Source of the DNA: Acidobacteriota bacterium
GTDB lineage: Bacteria > Acidobacteriota > Terriglobia > Terriglobales > Acidobacteriaceae
DNA length: 64,000 bases
Direction: 5' to 3'
Assembly (NCBI GenBank): GCA_003225005.1
Contig: QIAN01000369.1
Coordinates: 32,637-96,636, forward strand
Shown here: positions 8,905 through 17,289 of the stretch, one piece after another
Position numbering within the stretch: the stretch's first letter is position 1
Layout: every line of letters begins with the position of its first letter
Notes under the pieces: model-generated
The model's input: the letters and a program-made list of their open reading frames with translations, nothing else
What the model was told of the DNA's origin: nothing
The model's database searches: none
Made by a program: the position numbers and the translations under genes

Positions 8905-8968
8905 TTGCCATGCATGATGGAGGACGGTCGCGCCGGTGGAACACTGCGGCCCGGTAAAACAGCTGCCG

Positions 8969-9802
8969 ATGAATCGTCCTTCGCGAATACTACTCTGCGC
9001 TCTCTTCGCCTCATGGTTTTTCGTTTATGGCCTATCCTCCAGCGCGCGCGCCCAGGATAACTACGAAATTCAGGTTTATGGCTACGATACCGTCGCCCCC
9101 CGCTCCACCATGGTGGAGATTCACTCTAACTTCACCGCCGAAGGCAGCAAGATGGTACAGGATGGCGTGCTGCCGTCGAACCACGCCGAACATGAGACGC
9201 TGGAAATCACGCAAGGAATCAACGATTGGGCGGAGTTGGGCTTTTACCTCTTCAGCAGCATTCAGCCCGATGGCGGCTGGCAGTGGGTGGGAGATCACAT
9301 CCGACCGCGGGTGCGAGTGCCCCACTCCTGGCATTGGCCGGTGGGCGTGAGCTTGTCGAATGAAATTGGCTACCAGCGGCGAGCGTTCTCTCCCGACACG
9401 TGGACTTGGGAAATACGGCCGATCATCGACAAGAAAATTGGACGTTGGTATCTGTCGTTCAATCCCGCGCTCGACCGTTCATTTCACGGTCCGGGCGTGA
9501 ATCAAGGAGTGACATTCTCACCCAACGCGAAGTTTAGCTACGATTTCACGAAGAAGATTGCAGGCGGATTGGAGTACTACGCGGCTTACGGCTCACTCGC
9601 CGGATTCGATGCCTTGAAAGACCAGCAGCAACAGTTTTTCCCCAACATTGACGTCGATTTCGGGCCGCAGTGGGAGTTCAACTTCGGTGTCGGTGTGGGC
9701 ACCACGCGCTCGACCGACCATCTCATCGTCAAATGCATTGTCGGACGGCGTTTTTCCTGGCCTCACGGCCCTGGCGCGAAACTGAAAACCCCACATGACT
9801 AA
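8969..9802 (+). CDS. Predicted secreted/outer-membrane beta-rich protein, unknown function
   Basis: About 277 residues. ATG 8969 (MNRPSRILLCALF) is preferred because a signal peptide follows directly, with likely cleavage after SSSARA before QDNYEIQVYGYDTV; the longer open frame begins at 8936. The mature part is rich in alternating aromatic and polar residues (WAELGFYLFSSIQ, YEFNFGVGVG-like endings, FSWPHGPG), typical of an outer-membrane beta-barrel. No catalytic motif is visible. It stands between the ExbD remnant and a convergent membrane-protein gene. Confidence 0.6.
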   Translation: MNRPSRILLCALFASWFFVYGLSSSARAQDNYEIQVYGYDTVAPRSTMVEIHSNFTAEGSKMVQDGVLPSNHAEHETLEITQGINDWAELGFYLFSSIQPDGGWQWVGDHIRPRVRVPHSWHWPVGVSLSNEIGYQRRAFSPDTWTWEIRPIIDKKIGRWYLSFNPALDRSFHGPGVNQGVTFSPNAKFSYDFTKKIAGGLEYYAAYGSLAGFDALKDQQQQFFPNIDVDFGPQWEFNFGVGVGTTRSTDHLIVKCIVGRRFSWPHGPGAKLKTPHD

Positions 9803-9849
9803 AAGGTTCCGGTCTCGCTGATGCATGGCTTCGCCGGAATGCACTCGCT

Positions 9850-10965
9850 CTAACTGATTGGCTCAGCGGAGGGTGGCAAGGGAGGCATTTCCGGAGGATT
9901 CGCCGGAGTCGGTGGAATCTCCGGTGCGGGCCGGGCCGGATACATCACCGCGCGGAGCGCGGGATAGCGGCCGGCAAAGAAATAAATCGAATACGCCGGA
10001 AAGAATACAATTGCAGGCACGGAAAGCAGCGCGATCACATAAAAGAAGAAAGCCAGCACAACGCATCCGGCTACCACGGCCAGCGTAATGGTTTGAACGT
10101 TCCAGATGAGGCCTGCCGTCTTGCCCGTCACAACTGCGGCCAGGCCGAGCGCTCCCACCGGAATACCTACCACCACGAGCAGAATTATCGATGCGATGCC
10201 AATCACGATTGCGGCCCCAATTGCCATCACAATTTTCATGCCGATGTAACCGGCATAGCCGCCCTTTTCCGCCTTAATCATGGGCCAAAGCCTTCGCCAT
10301 CCCTCGATCGCATTAATATTCTCAAAAGCAAGTTGCGGCACCACGAAATCCTTGGTCAGGACATAGATCACTGTCGTGGCGAGAATGAATAGCAGCAATA
10401 CGAACAAAAGAACGGTGCCTCCCAGCACCAACGGCAAGATGTGATGACTGGGGTTTCTCAGCCATCCAACGGCGAAGCCGAAGCCGAGAGGAATCCCCAG
10501 CAGCACAACCATCCCCATAATCATGGCCAGCATGTACAGAAGCTTCCACCAAAAGTACTTGATGCCAGGCTCCTGGCGGCGAACCCAAGCCTGGCGGATG
10601 CGACATTCCTTCGCGATGACGCTGTCGAATAGGACGAAGCGCATCACACTGCTTACGTATAACAAAACGATTCCCAGCACCAAGCCGCTTACCACCAGCA
10701 CAGCAACAAGCGCTGCCAGCACTGCAGGATCCACTGCCGGGAATCCGGCATGCGTGAAATGCTGTTGAGGGGTCGGACGCGGGAAATTTTGGGGAACGTG
10801 GAAGTTGCATCCTCCGCCGGAGCCGAGCTCACCGGCGAGCAGTCCAACAAACGCGAGCCTCGTCCATTGACCGAAGCGCAAGGGCTTAAACAGTTGCTGC
10901 TTGGCGTGTTCGAAGGCTGGCGAAATCGCATCCACGGCAGAAATGGGCAAGCTCTCACCTCTCAA
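9850..10965 (-). CDS. Multi-pass membrane protein of unknown function
   Basis: 371 residues with about six or seven hydrophobic segments (for example VLAALVAVLVVSGLVLGIVLL, LLYMLAMIMGMVVLLGIPLG, LPLVLGGTVLLFVLLLFILA) and a proline-rich C-terminal tail (EIPPTPANPPEMPPLPP). The N-terminus SAVDAISPAFEHAKQQLFKPLRFGQWTRLAFV resembles a group of bacterial integral membrane proteins related to glycerophosphoryl-diester phosphodiesterase membrane domains (DUF7544-like), but I cannot name a function. Confidence 0.7.
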   Translation of the reverse strand: MRGESLPISAVDAISPAFEHAKQQLFKPLRFGQWTRLAFVGLLAGELGSGGGCNFHVPQNFPRPTPQQHFTHAGFPAVDPAVLAALVAVLVVSGLVLGIVLLYVSSVMRFVLFDSVIAKECRIRQAWVRRQEPGIKYFWWKLLYMLAMIMGMVVLLGIPLGFGFAVGWLRNPSHHILPLVLGGTVLLFVLLLFILATTVIYVLTKDFVVPQLAFENINAIEGWRRLWPMIKAEKGGYAGYIGMKIVMAIGAAIVIGIASIILLVVVGIPVGALGLAAVVTGKTAGLIWNVQTITLAVVAGCVVLAFFFYVIALLSVPAIVFFPAYSIYFFAGRYPALRAVMYPARPAPEIPPTPANPPEMPPLPPSAEPIS

Positions 10966-11055
10966 CCAAGTGACTTGGCAGCAAGGTACTGCGAAGCGTG
11001 CGCTGGGTCAAATGAATTCTAACGAATTCTAAGTGCTAACTCGACACCGCCGATT

Positions 11056-11190
11056 ACTCGTAGCCCAGCGCCTCGACTGGATCCAGCTTCGACGCACGCA
11101 TCGCGGAACCAGCCCGCTGATCACGCCAACCATCAAAAGCGCCATCGTCGAGAGCAGCATGGTCGCCATCAAGATTCGCAGGCGAATATC
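11056..11190 (-). pseudogene. FtsX/MacB-type ABC permease C-terminal remnant, frameshifted
   Basis: The minus strand reads GDIRLRILMATMLLSTMALLMVGVISGLVP and then, one base out of frame, AMRASKLDPVEALGYE followed by TAA. That is the last transmembrane helix and the conserved ending of FtsX-like/MacB permeases (normally LVPAMRASRLDPVEALRYE). An in-frame stop lies just before the helix, so nothing else of the gene remains here. It abuts the 3' end of trmFO. Confidence 0.72.
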
Positions 11191-11199
11191 GCCCTGGCT

Positions 11200-12564
11200 T
11201 TATCGGGCTGCCGAAACCAACTCGGTCTTCTCGGCCCAAATTTCAAACTCCCGCAACGCGAGCTCGCACTGCAGCCGGTGCCGCTGTTTTCGGTCGCGAA
11301 TCTTCGCTTCGAGCGCGGGCAGCAAATCAAACGTGATATTCGCGGGCTGAAAGTTCTTGGCATCGGCGTGAGTCACGTAGTGGGTCAACGATCCCAAAGC
11401 CGTGGCCCGCGGCGGAGCCACAGGCGCACCTCCTGAAGCCAGCGCAGCGGCGTGCATGCCGGCAATCAACCCGGTCGCAATCGATTCCACATATCCTTCG
11501 ACCCCGCAAATCTGCCCGGCGAACAGCACATGCGGATGCTCTTTCATCTGCAGCGTCTCCCGCAGCAGAGTCGGCGAATTGATATAAGTGTTGCGATGTA
11601 TCTGCCCGTAGCGCAGAAAGCGCGCATTCTCCAGCCCCGGAATCAGCCGCAGCACGCGCGCCTGCTCGCCGAATTTCAAGTGATTCTGGAAGCCGACCAG
11701 ATTGTAGGAATCCGCTCGCAGATTTTCCTGCCGTAACTGCACCACGGCATAGGGCATTCGGCCCGTCCGCGGATCCTTCAGTCCCACCGGCTTCATAGGT
11801 CCAAACCGCAACGTGTCGCGACCACGCCGCGCAATTTCCTCGATGGGCAGACAACTTTCAAAATAATTAAGCTTTTCCCAATCGCGCTCTTCAACTGACT
11901 GAGCCGCCAGCAGCGCATCGTAAAAGCGGTCGTACTCTTCCTTGGTCATGGGACAATTGATATAGTCCGCTGATCCCTTGTCATAACGAGCCGCCATGTA
12001 CACGCGTGACCGGTCAATCGAATCTGCTTCCGCTATCGGACTGATCGAATCGTAGAAGTACAAATTGCGCGGAGCGGATATTCCCCTCTGATCGTTTGAT
12101 GGCGAAGGTGGCTGGCTCAGCCGGAGAATTTCCTGCGCCAACGCATCCGAGGTCAGCGGCCCAGTGGCGATGATCGTAATAGCGTCTTCCTGAATGTTCG
12201 TTGCTTCTTCGCGCCGAATTACAATGCGTGGCTCGTGCGAAATTGCTTCCGTCACTTTCGCGGCAAACACTACGCGATCCACCGCCAAGGCATGCCCTGC
12301 TGGAACCGCGCACGACCGTGCAATCTCCATCAGCAACGAGCCCGCTCGCCGCATTTCTTCTTTAAGCAACCAGGGCGCAGCATTATCCCTGTCGGATTTG
12401 AGCGAATTCGAGCACACCAGCTCGGCAAAATCGGCCGTTTGGTGCGCAGGAGTGGAGCGCACCGGCCGCATCTCGCATAACTCGACCTCTACTCCCCGCC
12501 GCGCGCACTGCCACGCCGCTTCTGAACCAGCCAATCCCGCCCCGATGATTTTGATGGGTCGCAT
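11200..12564 (-). CDS. trmFO: Methylenetetrahydrofolate-tRNA-(uracil-54-C5)-methyltransferase TrmFO
   Basis: 454 residues. TrmFO makes ribothymidine at position 54 of tRNA using methylenetetrahydrofolate and FAD. The FAD-binding start IKIIGAGLAGSEAAW is followed by the family motif CEMRPVRSTPAHQT and by ELVCSNSLKSD. The catalytic cysteine region and the C-terminal YVESIATGLIAG are also typical. Length is normal. The partial MacB remnant lies beyond its 3' end and the YdeI pseudogene upstream. Confidence 0.95.
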   Translation of the reverse strand: MRPIKIIGAGLAGSEAAWQCARRGVEVELCEMRPVRSTPAHQTADFAELVCSNSLKSDRDNAAPWLLKEEMRRAGSLLMEIARSCAVPAGHALAVDRVVFAAKVTEAISHEPRIVIRREEATNIQEDAITIIATGPLTSDALAQEILRLSQPPSPSNDQRGISAPRNLYFYDSISPIAEADSIDRSRVYMAARYDKGSADYINCPMTKEEYDRFYDALLAAQSVEERDWEKLNYFESCLPIEEIARRGRDTLRFGPMKPVGLKDPRTGRMPYAVVQLRQENLRADSYNLVGFQNHLKFGEQARVLRLIPGLENARFLRYGQIHRNTYINSPTLLRETLQMKEHPHVLFAGQICGVEGYVESIATGLIAGMHAAALASGGAPVAPPRATALGSLTHYVTHADAKNFQPANITFDLLPALEAKIRDRKQRHRLQCELALREFEIWAEKTELVSAAR

Positions 12565-12573
12565 CTTTCTAAC

Positions 12574-13198
12574 TTACTTTCTCGAGCGCTTCGGTCTGCC
12601 GGACTCCTGAATCTTCTCATTCCGTTCGAGCATTTCAACGACACTCTCGAATCTTCCGGGCGCGTGTCTCAGCTTTCTTCACGGTTTGGATTCGGAAAAG
12701 AACCGTATACCGGTTCTGCCTGTCGAGTCCCTCAAAGAAGGCCTTCGCTCCCGGATTTGCATCCAGTGCTGCCTGCAAATCACTCGGCACGCGAGCGCGA
12801 CTTGGCGAATCCTAGGCGTTTCGCCAGCACCCGTCTTCCTTGGCACGCTCAACCGCTTCCAGCCCCGCTGGCCGCATGATCCCGCTTTCGATCAGCGTCA
12901 GAGCCTTCCCCCGGTTGATCCTCGACCAGATGCTCTGGTGCGAACGCGGACAAAACTGCTGCATCCACGTCTGATCCGTGTCGCTATTTTCCTGTCCGTC
13001 AATCCATCCGTAACACAGAGCCACTGCGAGTGCTTGTCCGTGAGTCACCGATTGCACTGCGGAAGCCTTCTTCGCCAGCCGCAACCACAAGCCATCGGAC
13101 TTGCGATGATTCTTCTCCAGCCACGCAGCCCAGTCGTTCTGGATGCGGAACAGACGAACAGGGGTGGCGTCCGTGGCGCTGTTACTCCGGCCGCTCAC
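12574..13198 (-). pseudogene. YdeI/OmdA-family protein, amber stop plus frameshift
   Basis: From a GTG at 13196-13198 (overlapping the end of the GNAT gene) the frame encodes VRLFRIQNDWAAWLEKNH, GLWLRLAKKAS and ALCYGWIDGQ, the YdeI (YdeI/OmpD-associated) family. After KEDGCWRNA there is TAG in the same frame, and the family sequence continues directly with DSPSRARVPSDLQAALDANP and RYTVLFRIQTVKKAETRARKI. Relatives have Tyr at the stop position, so this is a Tyr-to-amber change. About 50 residues further on a one-base insertion shifts the tail (EMLERNEKIQESGRPKRSRK then TAA at 12574). Two independent lesions make a true pseudogene more likely than a single base error. Confidence 0.8.
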
Positions 13199-13676
13199 CG
13201 CCCTTGTCCGCCAACTGACGCAACGCTTCATCCTTCAGTAACACCGACCTCCAGTGATCGAGAAACGTCCCTCCCATCGATTGATAAAGCTCGATTGCGG
13301 GCTGATTCCAGTCTAAAACCTCCCAGCGGATGCCATAGCAGTTCTGCTGCTGCGCAAGGCGCGCAACCGATGCCAGCAGTGCCTTTCCGATTCCCCGGCA
13401 GCGAAACTGCGGTCGCACGAAAAGATCCTCCAGAAACAATCCCGGCCGTCCCTCCCACGTCGAGTAAAAACCGAAGAACAAGGCGTATCCGGCCGATTGA
13501 TCATCCCACTCCGCGATCAACGCACGAAACTTGGGATGCGCGCCGAAGCCATCTCGTAGCAGGTCAGCTTCCGAGACTGCCACAAACTCCAGTTCCCGCT
13601 CGTATTCCGCCAGTTCGCGGATCAAGGTTCGCAGCAGAGGGACATCGCTCTCGGTTGCGGCACGGATAGTAAGCAT
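13182..13676 (-). CDS. GNAT-family N-acetyltransferase (diamine/spermidine acetyltransferase-like)
   Basis: 164 residues with the GNAT fold: N-terminal IRAATESDVPLLRTLIRELAEYE, the acetyl-CoA loop RPQFRCRGIGKALL, and WEVLDWNQPAIELYQSMGG in motif B. The FLEDLFVRPQFRGxGIG and WNxPAIxxYxxxG patterns are typical of SAT1-like diamine acetyltransferases. Substrate not determinable. Its 3' end overlaps the start of the YdeI pseudogene. Confidence 0.85.
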   Translation of the reverse strand: MLTIRAATESDVPLLRTLIRELAEYERELEFVAVSEADLLRDGFGAHPKFRALIAEWDDQSAGYALFFGFYSTWEGRPGLFLEDLFVRPQFRCRGIGKALLASVARLAQQQNCYGIRWEVLDWNQPAIELYQSMGGTFLDHWRSVLLKDEALRQLADKGGERPE

Positions 13677-13692
13677 TGGATAGGACAGCCAT

Positions 13693-13907
13693 TCAACGGC
13701 TCATCAGAGTGTACTGACTGGCTACGAACACCCACGTCCCGTTCTGATGAATGCACGTATCAGTGAATCGGCCCGGCGCTGGTATGACTTGCCCTGGTCC
13801 ACCCCGCTTACACGGTAGACTCCGGTCCCGAGCGCGGTGTCGCCGCAGACGTGTGCGTTCATTGACTCCGTGACCTGCGGTTCGGGCCTATGTCCGGCAG
13901 CTTTCAC
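13693..13907 (-). pseudogene. SnoaL-like/DUF4440 fragment, copy 2, frameshifted
   Basis: One frame gives VTESMNAHVCGDTALGTGVYRVSGVDQGKSYQRR, and the neighbouring frame finishes it as RFTDTCIHQNGTWVFVASQYTLMSR with TGA at 13693-13695. This is the C-terminal half of a SnoaL-like (NTF2-fold) domain. It parallels the next copy (MTAQ..GVAGIYRGRGV..YHRRW; RFIDTWIFQNKTWVCVAAQATLLQP). The N-terminal half is missing. Confidence 0.65.
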
Positions 13908-13992
13908 ACTGGCCAGAAAATCAGCATCCGCGATTTACCGCCGTTGTAGACAATATAGAACAGGAGCAAACGCCGCGGGAAAATAGCAGTCT

Positions 13993-14432
13993 TCACGGTT
14001 GCAGCAGTGTTGCCTGGGCGGCAACGCAAACCCAGGTCTTGTTCTGGAAGATCCAGGTATCGATGAAGCGCCCAACGCCGGTGGTACTGATTATTGGCAT
14101 GGACGCCTCTCCCGCGGTAGATCCCTGCGACGCCGTGGTCCCCAGCCTGCGCTGTCATCCCTTCCCTCGTCACCTGCTCGGGGTTTCCCCTGGAATTCTT
14201 CACAGTGGTCAGGTATTCCGCCTCGGCCATGACGCTGCCGGTATGCTCCACGTAAATCAGGATGTTGTCGAAAATTGCGTCTAAGCCTTCGTGTCCCCGC
14301 TCTCCACTGCTTGGGTCCATGCCCTTTCCAGAGCGAGGATCTTGGGCGCGGTGTCAGAATCGGGATGCCCTGCGCAGACCCCGAGCCCTTACCGGCACAA
14401 ACTAACACTACGACGCATAATATCGCCCTCAT
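13993..14432 (-). pseudogene. Secreted SnoaL-like/DUF4440 protein, copy 1, multiple frameshifts
   Basis: A signal-peptide-like start (MRAILCVVVLVCAGKGSGSAQG) at 14432 is followed, in a second frame, by LDAIFDNILIYVEHTGSVMAEAEYLTTVKN and MTAQAGDHGVAGIYRGRGV, and in a third by RFIDTWIFQNKTWVCVAAQ ending at TGA 13993-13995. The pieces are collinear with a SnoaL-like/DUF4440 domain of about 140 residues. At least two frame changes are needed. A second degraded copy follows directly, so this was probably a tandem duplication. Confidence 0.7.
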
Positions 14433-14516
14433 GGAATCCTCGCTTAGTCCTGCAGAAAGCGGGCTAATCTGCGATGATGGTAAAAAAAACTAACGACTGG
14501 AGATGAAGAGGATCCA

Positions 14517-15044
14517 ATGGCTCGCATCAGCTTGATCGCTCCTGAGACCGCAGCCCCCGAAGTGAAGGAAATCTACGAAAAGACTCTGCGTGGTAAGCCG
14601 GGCAACGCGCAGAAAGCGCTAGCGCACCGTCCCGAGATGCTCAAGACCTTTCTTAGCTTCTACGCCAGTGTGGGCCGCTCCCTCGACCGCAAACTGTACG
14701 AACTGATCTACATTCGGGTCTCGCTCATCAACGATTGCCGCTACTGCACGCAACATCATGTCGCATCGTCCAAGCGATTGGCACTTACGCCCGACGATTG
14801 GACCGTGTTGAGAACCGGCGATTATGCCCGGTACAGCGACAAAGAAGAAGCCGCGCTGAACTACGTGGAAAAGTTAACGCGCACCTCGCACGACATTACG
14901 GATGGCGATTTCGCTGCCTTGAAGAAACATTTCTCCGACCCCGAGATCGTGGACATTCACCTGCTAACGGGACTCGCCAACCTTACCAACCGTTTCACTG
15001 ACCCGCTGGGCCTGGAACTGGAATTTCCGGAAGAGAAGATCTGA
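14517..15044 (+). CDS. Carboxymuconolactone decarboxylase/AhpD-like protein
   Basis: 175 residues with the AhpD-type motif CxxCxxxH at C74, C77 and H81 (DCRYCTQHHVAS), typical of alkylhydroperoxidase-like proteins that act as thiol-based peroxidase partners or of related decarboxylases. The whole protein is alpha-helical in appearance. A clear Shine-Dalgarno region (GGAGATGAAGAGGA) precedes the ATG. It converges with selB. True substrate unknown. Confidence 0.85.
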   Translation: MARISLIAPETAAPEVKEIYEKTLRGKPGNAQKALAHRPEMLKTFLSFYASVGRSLDRKLYELIYIRVSLINDCRYCTQHHVASSKRLALTPDDWTVLRTGDYARYSDKEEAALNYVEKLTRTSHDITDGDFAALKKHFSDPEIVDIHLLTGLANLTNRFTDPLGLELEFPEEKI

Positions 15045-15056
15045 ACCAGATATGAC

Positions 15057-15140
15057 ATTGAGTAATTGTGCAAGCGGGTAATATGGCCATTGACGGAGCC
15101 GCAGAGAATCGCTCGCTACTCGATTACCCGATTACTCAAT
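15057..15140. repeat. Inverted repeat ATTGAGTAAT ... ATTACTCAAT between convergent genes
   Basis: Ten-base arms at 15057-15066 and 15131-15140 are perfect reverse complements; between them the motif GGGTAAT/GATTACCCGATTAC recurs. It lies exactly between the AhpD-like gene and selB, both ending here. It may be a dispersed repeat unit or help end transcription; there is no U-run typical of an intrinsic terminator. Confidence 0.55.
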
Positions 15141-15142
15141 CC

Positions 15143-17041
15143 TCAGAGAATTTCGCGCGCATCCCCCACACGTTTTGTCACCCGCTCCCGATCTAAGTAT
15201 TCCAGCAACGGGATGGCATATTTCCGGCTGACCCCGGTCATTTCCTTGAATTGCGCCACGTCGATCTTTGCTGAGTTCGCGCGGTAGGCCGCCATCTGGC
15301 GCCGCAACTGCTCCAGCGCACCGCGATGAAAAACCAGTTCTTCCGAGATCTTGATGAGGGTTTTGTCCCGCAGCAGGAGCGTCACGATCTTCTGAGCCCT
15401 TACTTTGTCTACCTTCAACCCCGCCATCACCTCTCGCAGAGCCGGAACCTTCAAGCCGGCCGCCGCGAACGCGTCTTCAATGATCTTCTTAGACTCCGCT
15501 TCCTCATCCTTCATGGCCACGCCGCGCCCTGCTAGACGCACCGAGTCACCGGCAATTTCCATTTTCTTCTCTCGAACCAAGGCCGCTGCCACCGCCGCAA
15601 ACACTTCTGCGGAGGCCTTGAGTTGCTCACGCAGCTCCTCTCGACCGATTCCGCCCACTAACGGATTCTTCTCGTGAAACTGCTCAAGCCTGCGTTGCAA
15701 GTGCAGTTTGAGATCTTCGATTGCTCGAGTTTCTGCAAACCGGTCCCCGATCCGAAGCACCTGCTGGTCACGTACTGGCGGAGACAACTTTGCTTCGATC
15801 ACGTTTCTGTTCCAGCCCGTTTCCGCAGTGAGCCGCGACAAGGAAATCCCTTCGTGTTGCCGGCGTGCAATCCGCGCTCGCAGCATCAATGCCGGATCTT
15901 CACCAGCCATAGTCTCCAAGAAAGTGTCGCGTGCCGCCGCTCTCGGAATTGGCGCAGCGTCCAGCACTATCCCGCCTCCGATGGTCGTCACCGGTGAGAA
16001 CTGCCGCATGATGAAGCGGTCTCCGGGCAACAGCAACGCCGCTGCAGGCAGGCGCAACTGCGCGAAACCTTCGTCGCCCGGCGCAATCTGCGTCGCGTTG
16101 TAGAGGACAACCTGAGCGACCGTCTCCATCGTGTGGGCGTGGAAGTGTAACCGTGCCCGGTCCTGCAATGGCCGGGGAGCTGAAGGCAGCAAACGCAACT
16201 TCACATCGATGCGCCGCGTAGACACAAACGCTGCCGGTGGTGCCAACGTCATGCCCCGCGATAGATCTTCCGTGGATGCTCCTGCAAGGTTCAGCGCTGT
16301 GCGCTCTCCAGCCACCGCCGCATCCGCCGGCTTGCCATATACCTGCACGCCGCGTACCCGCACGCGACGCCCGCTCGGGAAAGCCTCAAGTTCTTCTTCT
16401 TTGCCGATCGTTCCCCCCACCAGCGTGCCGGTTACGACAGTGCCAAAACCTTTCATGGTGAACACCCGGTCAATCGGCAAGCGGGCCAAAGCCTGAGCAT
16501 CCCTGGCGGATGCCGCACCTACGGCATAAATTAGGGCCTGCTTCAGCTTATCCAGCCCCTCTCCAGTTAGCGAACTGACCGCGATGATGGAAGAGCTCGG
16601 ACCACCGAGAAACGTTCCCCGTAGAAACTCCTCCACTTCGAGGCGCACTACGTCGAGTGTGTCACGATCGACTGCATCCGATTTGGTAAGCACCGTGATG
16701 CCGCGTTGCAATCCGAGCAGTTGCAAAATGTCGAGATGCTCGCGGGTCTGCGGCTTGATGGATTCATCCGCCGCGATCACCAGCAAGACCACGTCAATGC
16801 CGCCCACTCCCGCCAGCATGTTGCGAAGAAAGCGCTCGTGCCCCGGCACGTCCACAAAGCCCAGCCGCAGCATCTCTCCGCCGGGGCCGGGCAATTCCAT
16901 GTGCGCGAATCCCAGATCAATGGTGATGCCGCGCCGCTTTTCCTCTTCCAGGCGGTCAGCGTCGATCCCGGTCAGTGCCTTCACGAGCGCGGTCTTGCCA
17001 TGATCAATATGGCCGGCTGTGCCTACGATAACGGATCTCAT
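15143..17041 (-). CDS. selB: Selenocysteine-specific translation elongation factor SelB
   Basis: 632 residues. The GTPase domain has [45 protein letters not shown] and TKSD motifs with the SelB-type order; domains II-III follow, and the C-terminal half contains winged-helix repeats ([54 protein letters not shown]) that bind the SECIS stem-loop. SelB delivers Sec-tRNA to UGA codons, so the organism probably makes selenoproteins; selA, selD and tRNA-Sec are not in the window. It is divergent from purL. Confidence 0.95.
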   Translation of the reverse strand: MRSVIVGTAGHIDHGKTALVKALTGIDADRLEEEKRRGITIDLGFAHMELPGPGGEMLRLGFVDVPGHERFLRNMLAGVGGIDVVLLVIAADESIKPQTREHLDILQLLGLQRGITVLTKSDAVDRDTLDVVRLEVEEFLRGTFLGGPSSSIIAVSSLTGEGLDKLKQALIYAVGAASARDAQALARLPIDRVFTMKGFGTVVTGTLVGGTIGKEEELEAFPSGRRVRVRGVQVYGKPADAAVAGERTALNLAGASTEDLSRGMTLAPPAAFVSTRRIDVKLRLLPSAPRPLQDRARLHFHAHTMETVAQVVLYNATQIAPGDEGFAQLRLPAAALLLPGDRFIMRQFSPVTTIGGGIVLDAAPIPRAAARDTFLETMAGEDPALMLRARIARRQHEGISLSRLTAETGWNRNVIEAKLSPPVRDQQVLRIGDRFAETRAIEDLKLHLQRRLEQFHEKNPLVGGIGREELREQLKASAEVFAAVAAALVREKKMEIAGDSVRLAGRGVAMKDEEAESKKIIEDAFAAAGLKVPALREVMAGLKVDKVRAQKIVTLLLRDKTLIKISEELVFHRGALEQLRRQMAAYRANSAKIDVAQFKEMTGVSRKYAIPLLEYLDRERVTKRVGDAREIL

Positions 17042-17289
17042 TCGGATGAAATCATACTAGGCGGTCGCGCCGCTCGACTCCAGCGGTAACAACACGGTCA
17101 CTGTCGGGCAAGATTTCGCCCACGGCCACCTTGCAAATTGCAGGCTGGCCCTGCCTGACGGGCTCGTCGCGAGTAGGTTCGCGGCGGTCGGTTTTACCGC
17201 TTGATTTCACGATCGCCTGCGCGCGGCTTGCCGTTGTAATACTCTCTATCCTCCTGAGCGCTGAAATGCGACAATGGATTTACCTGCCC

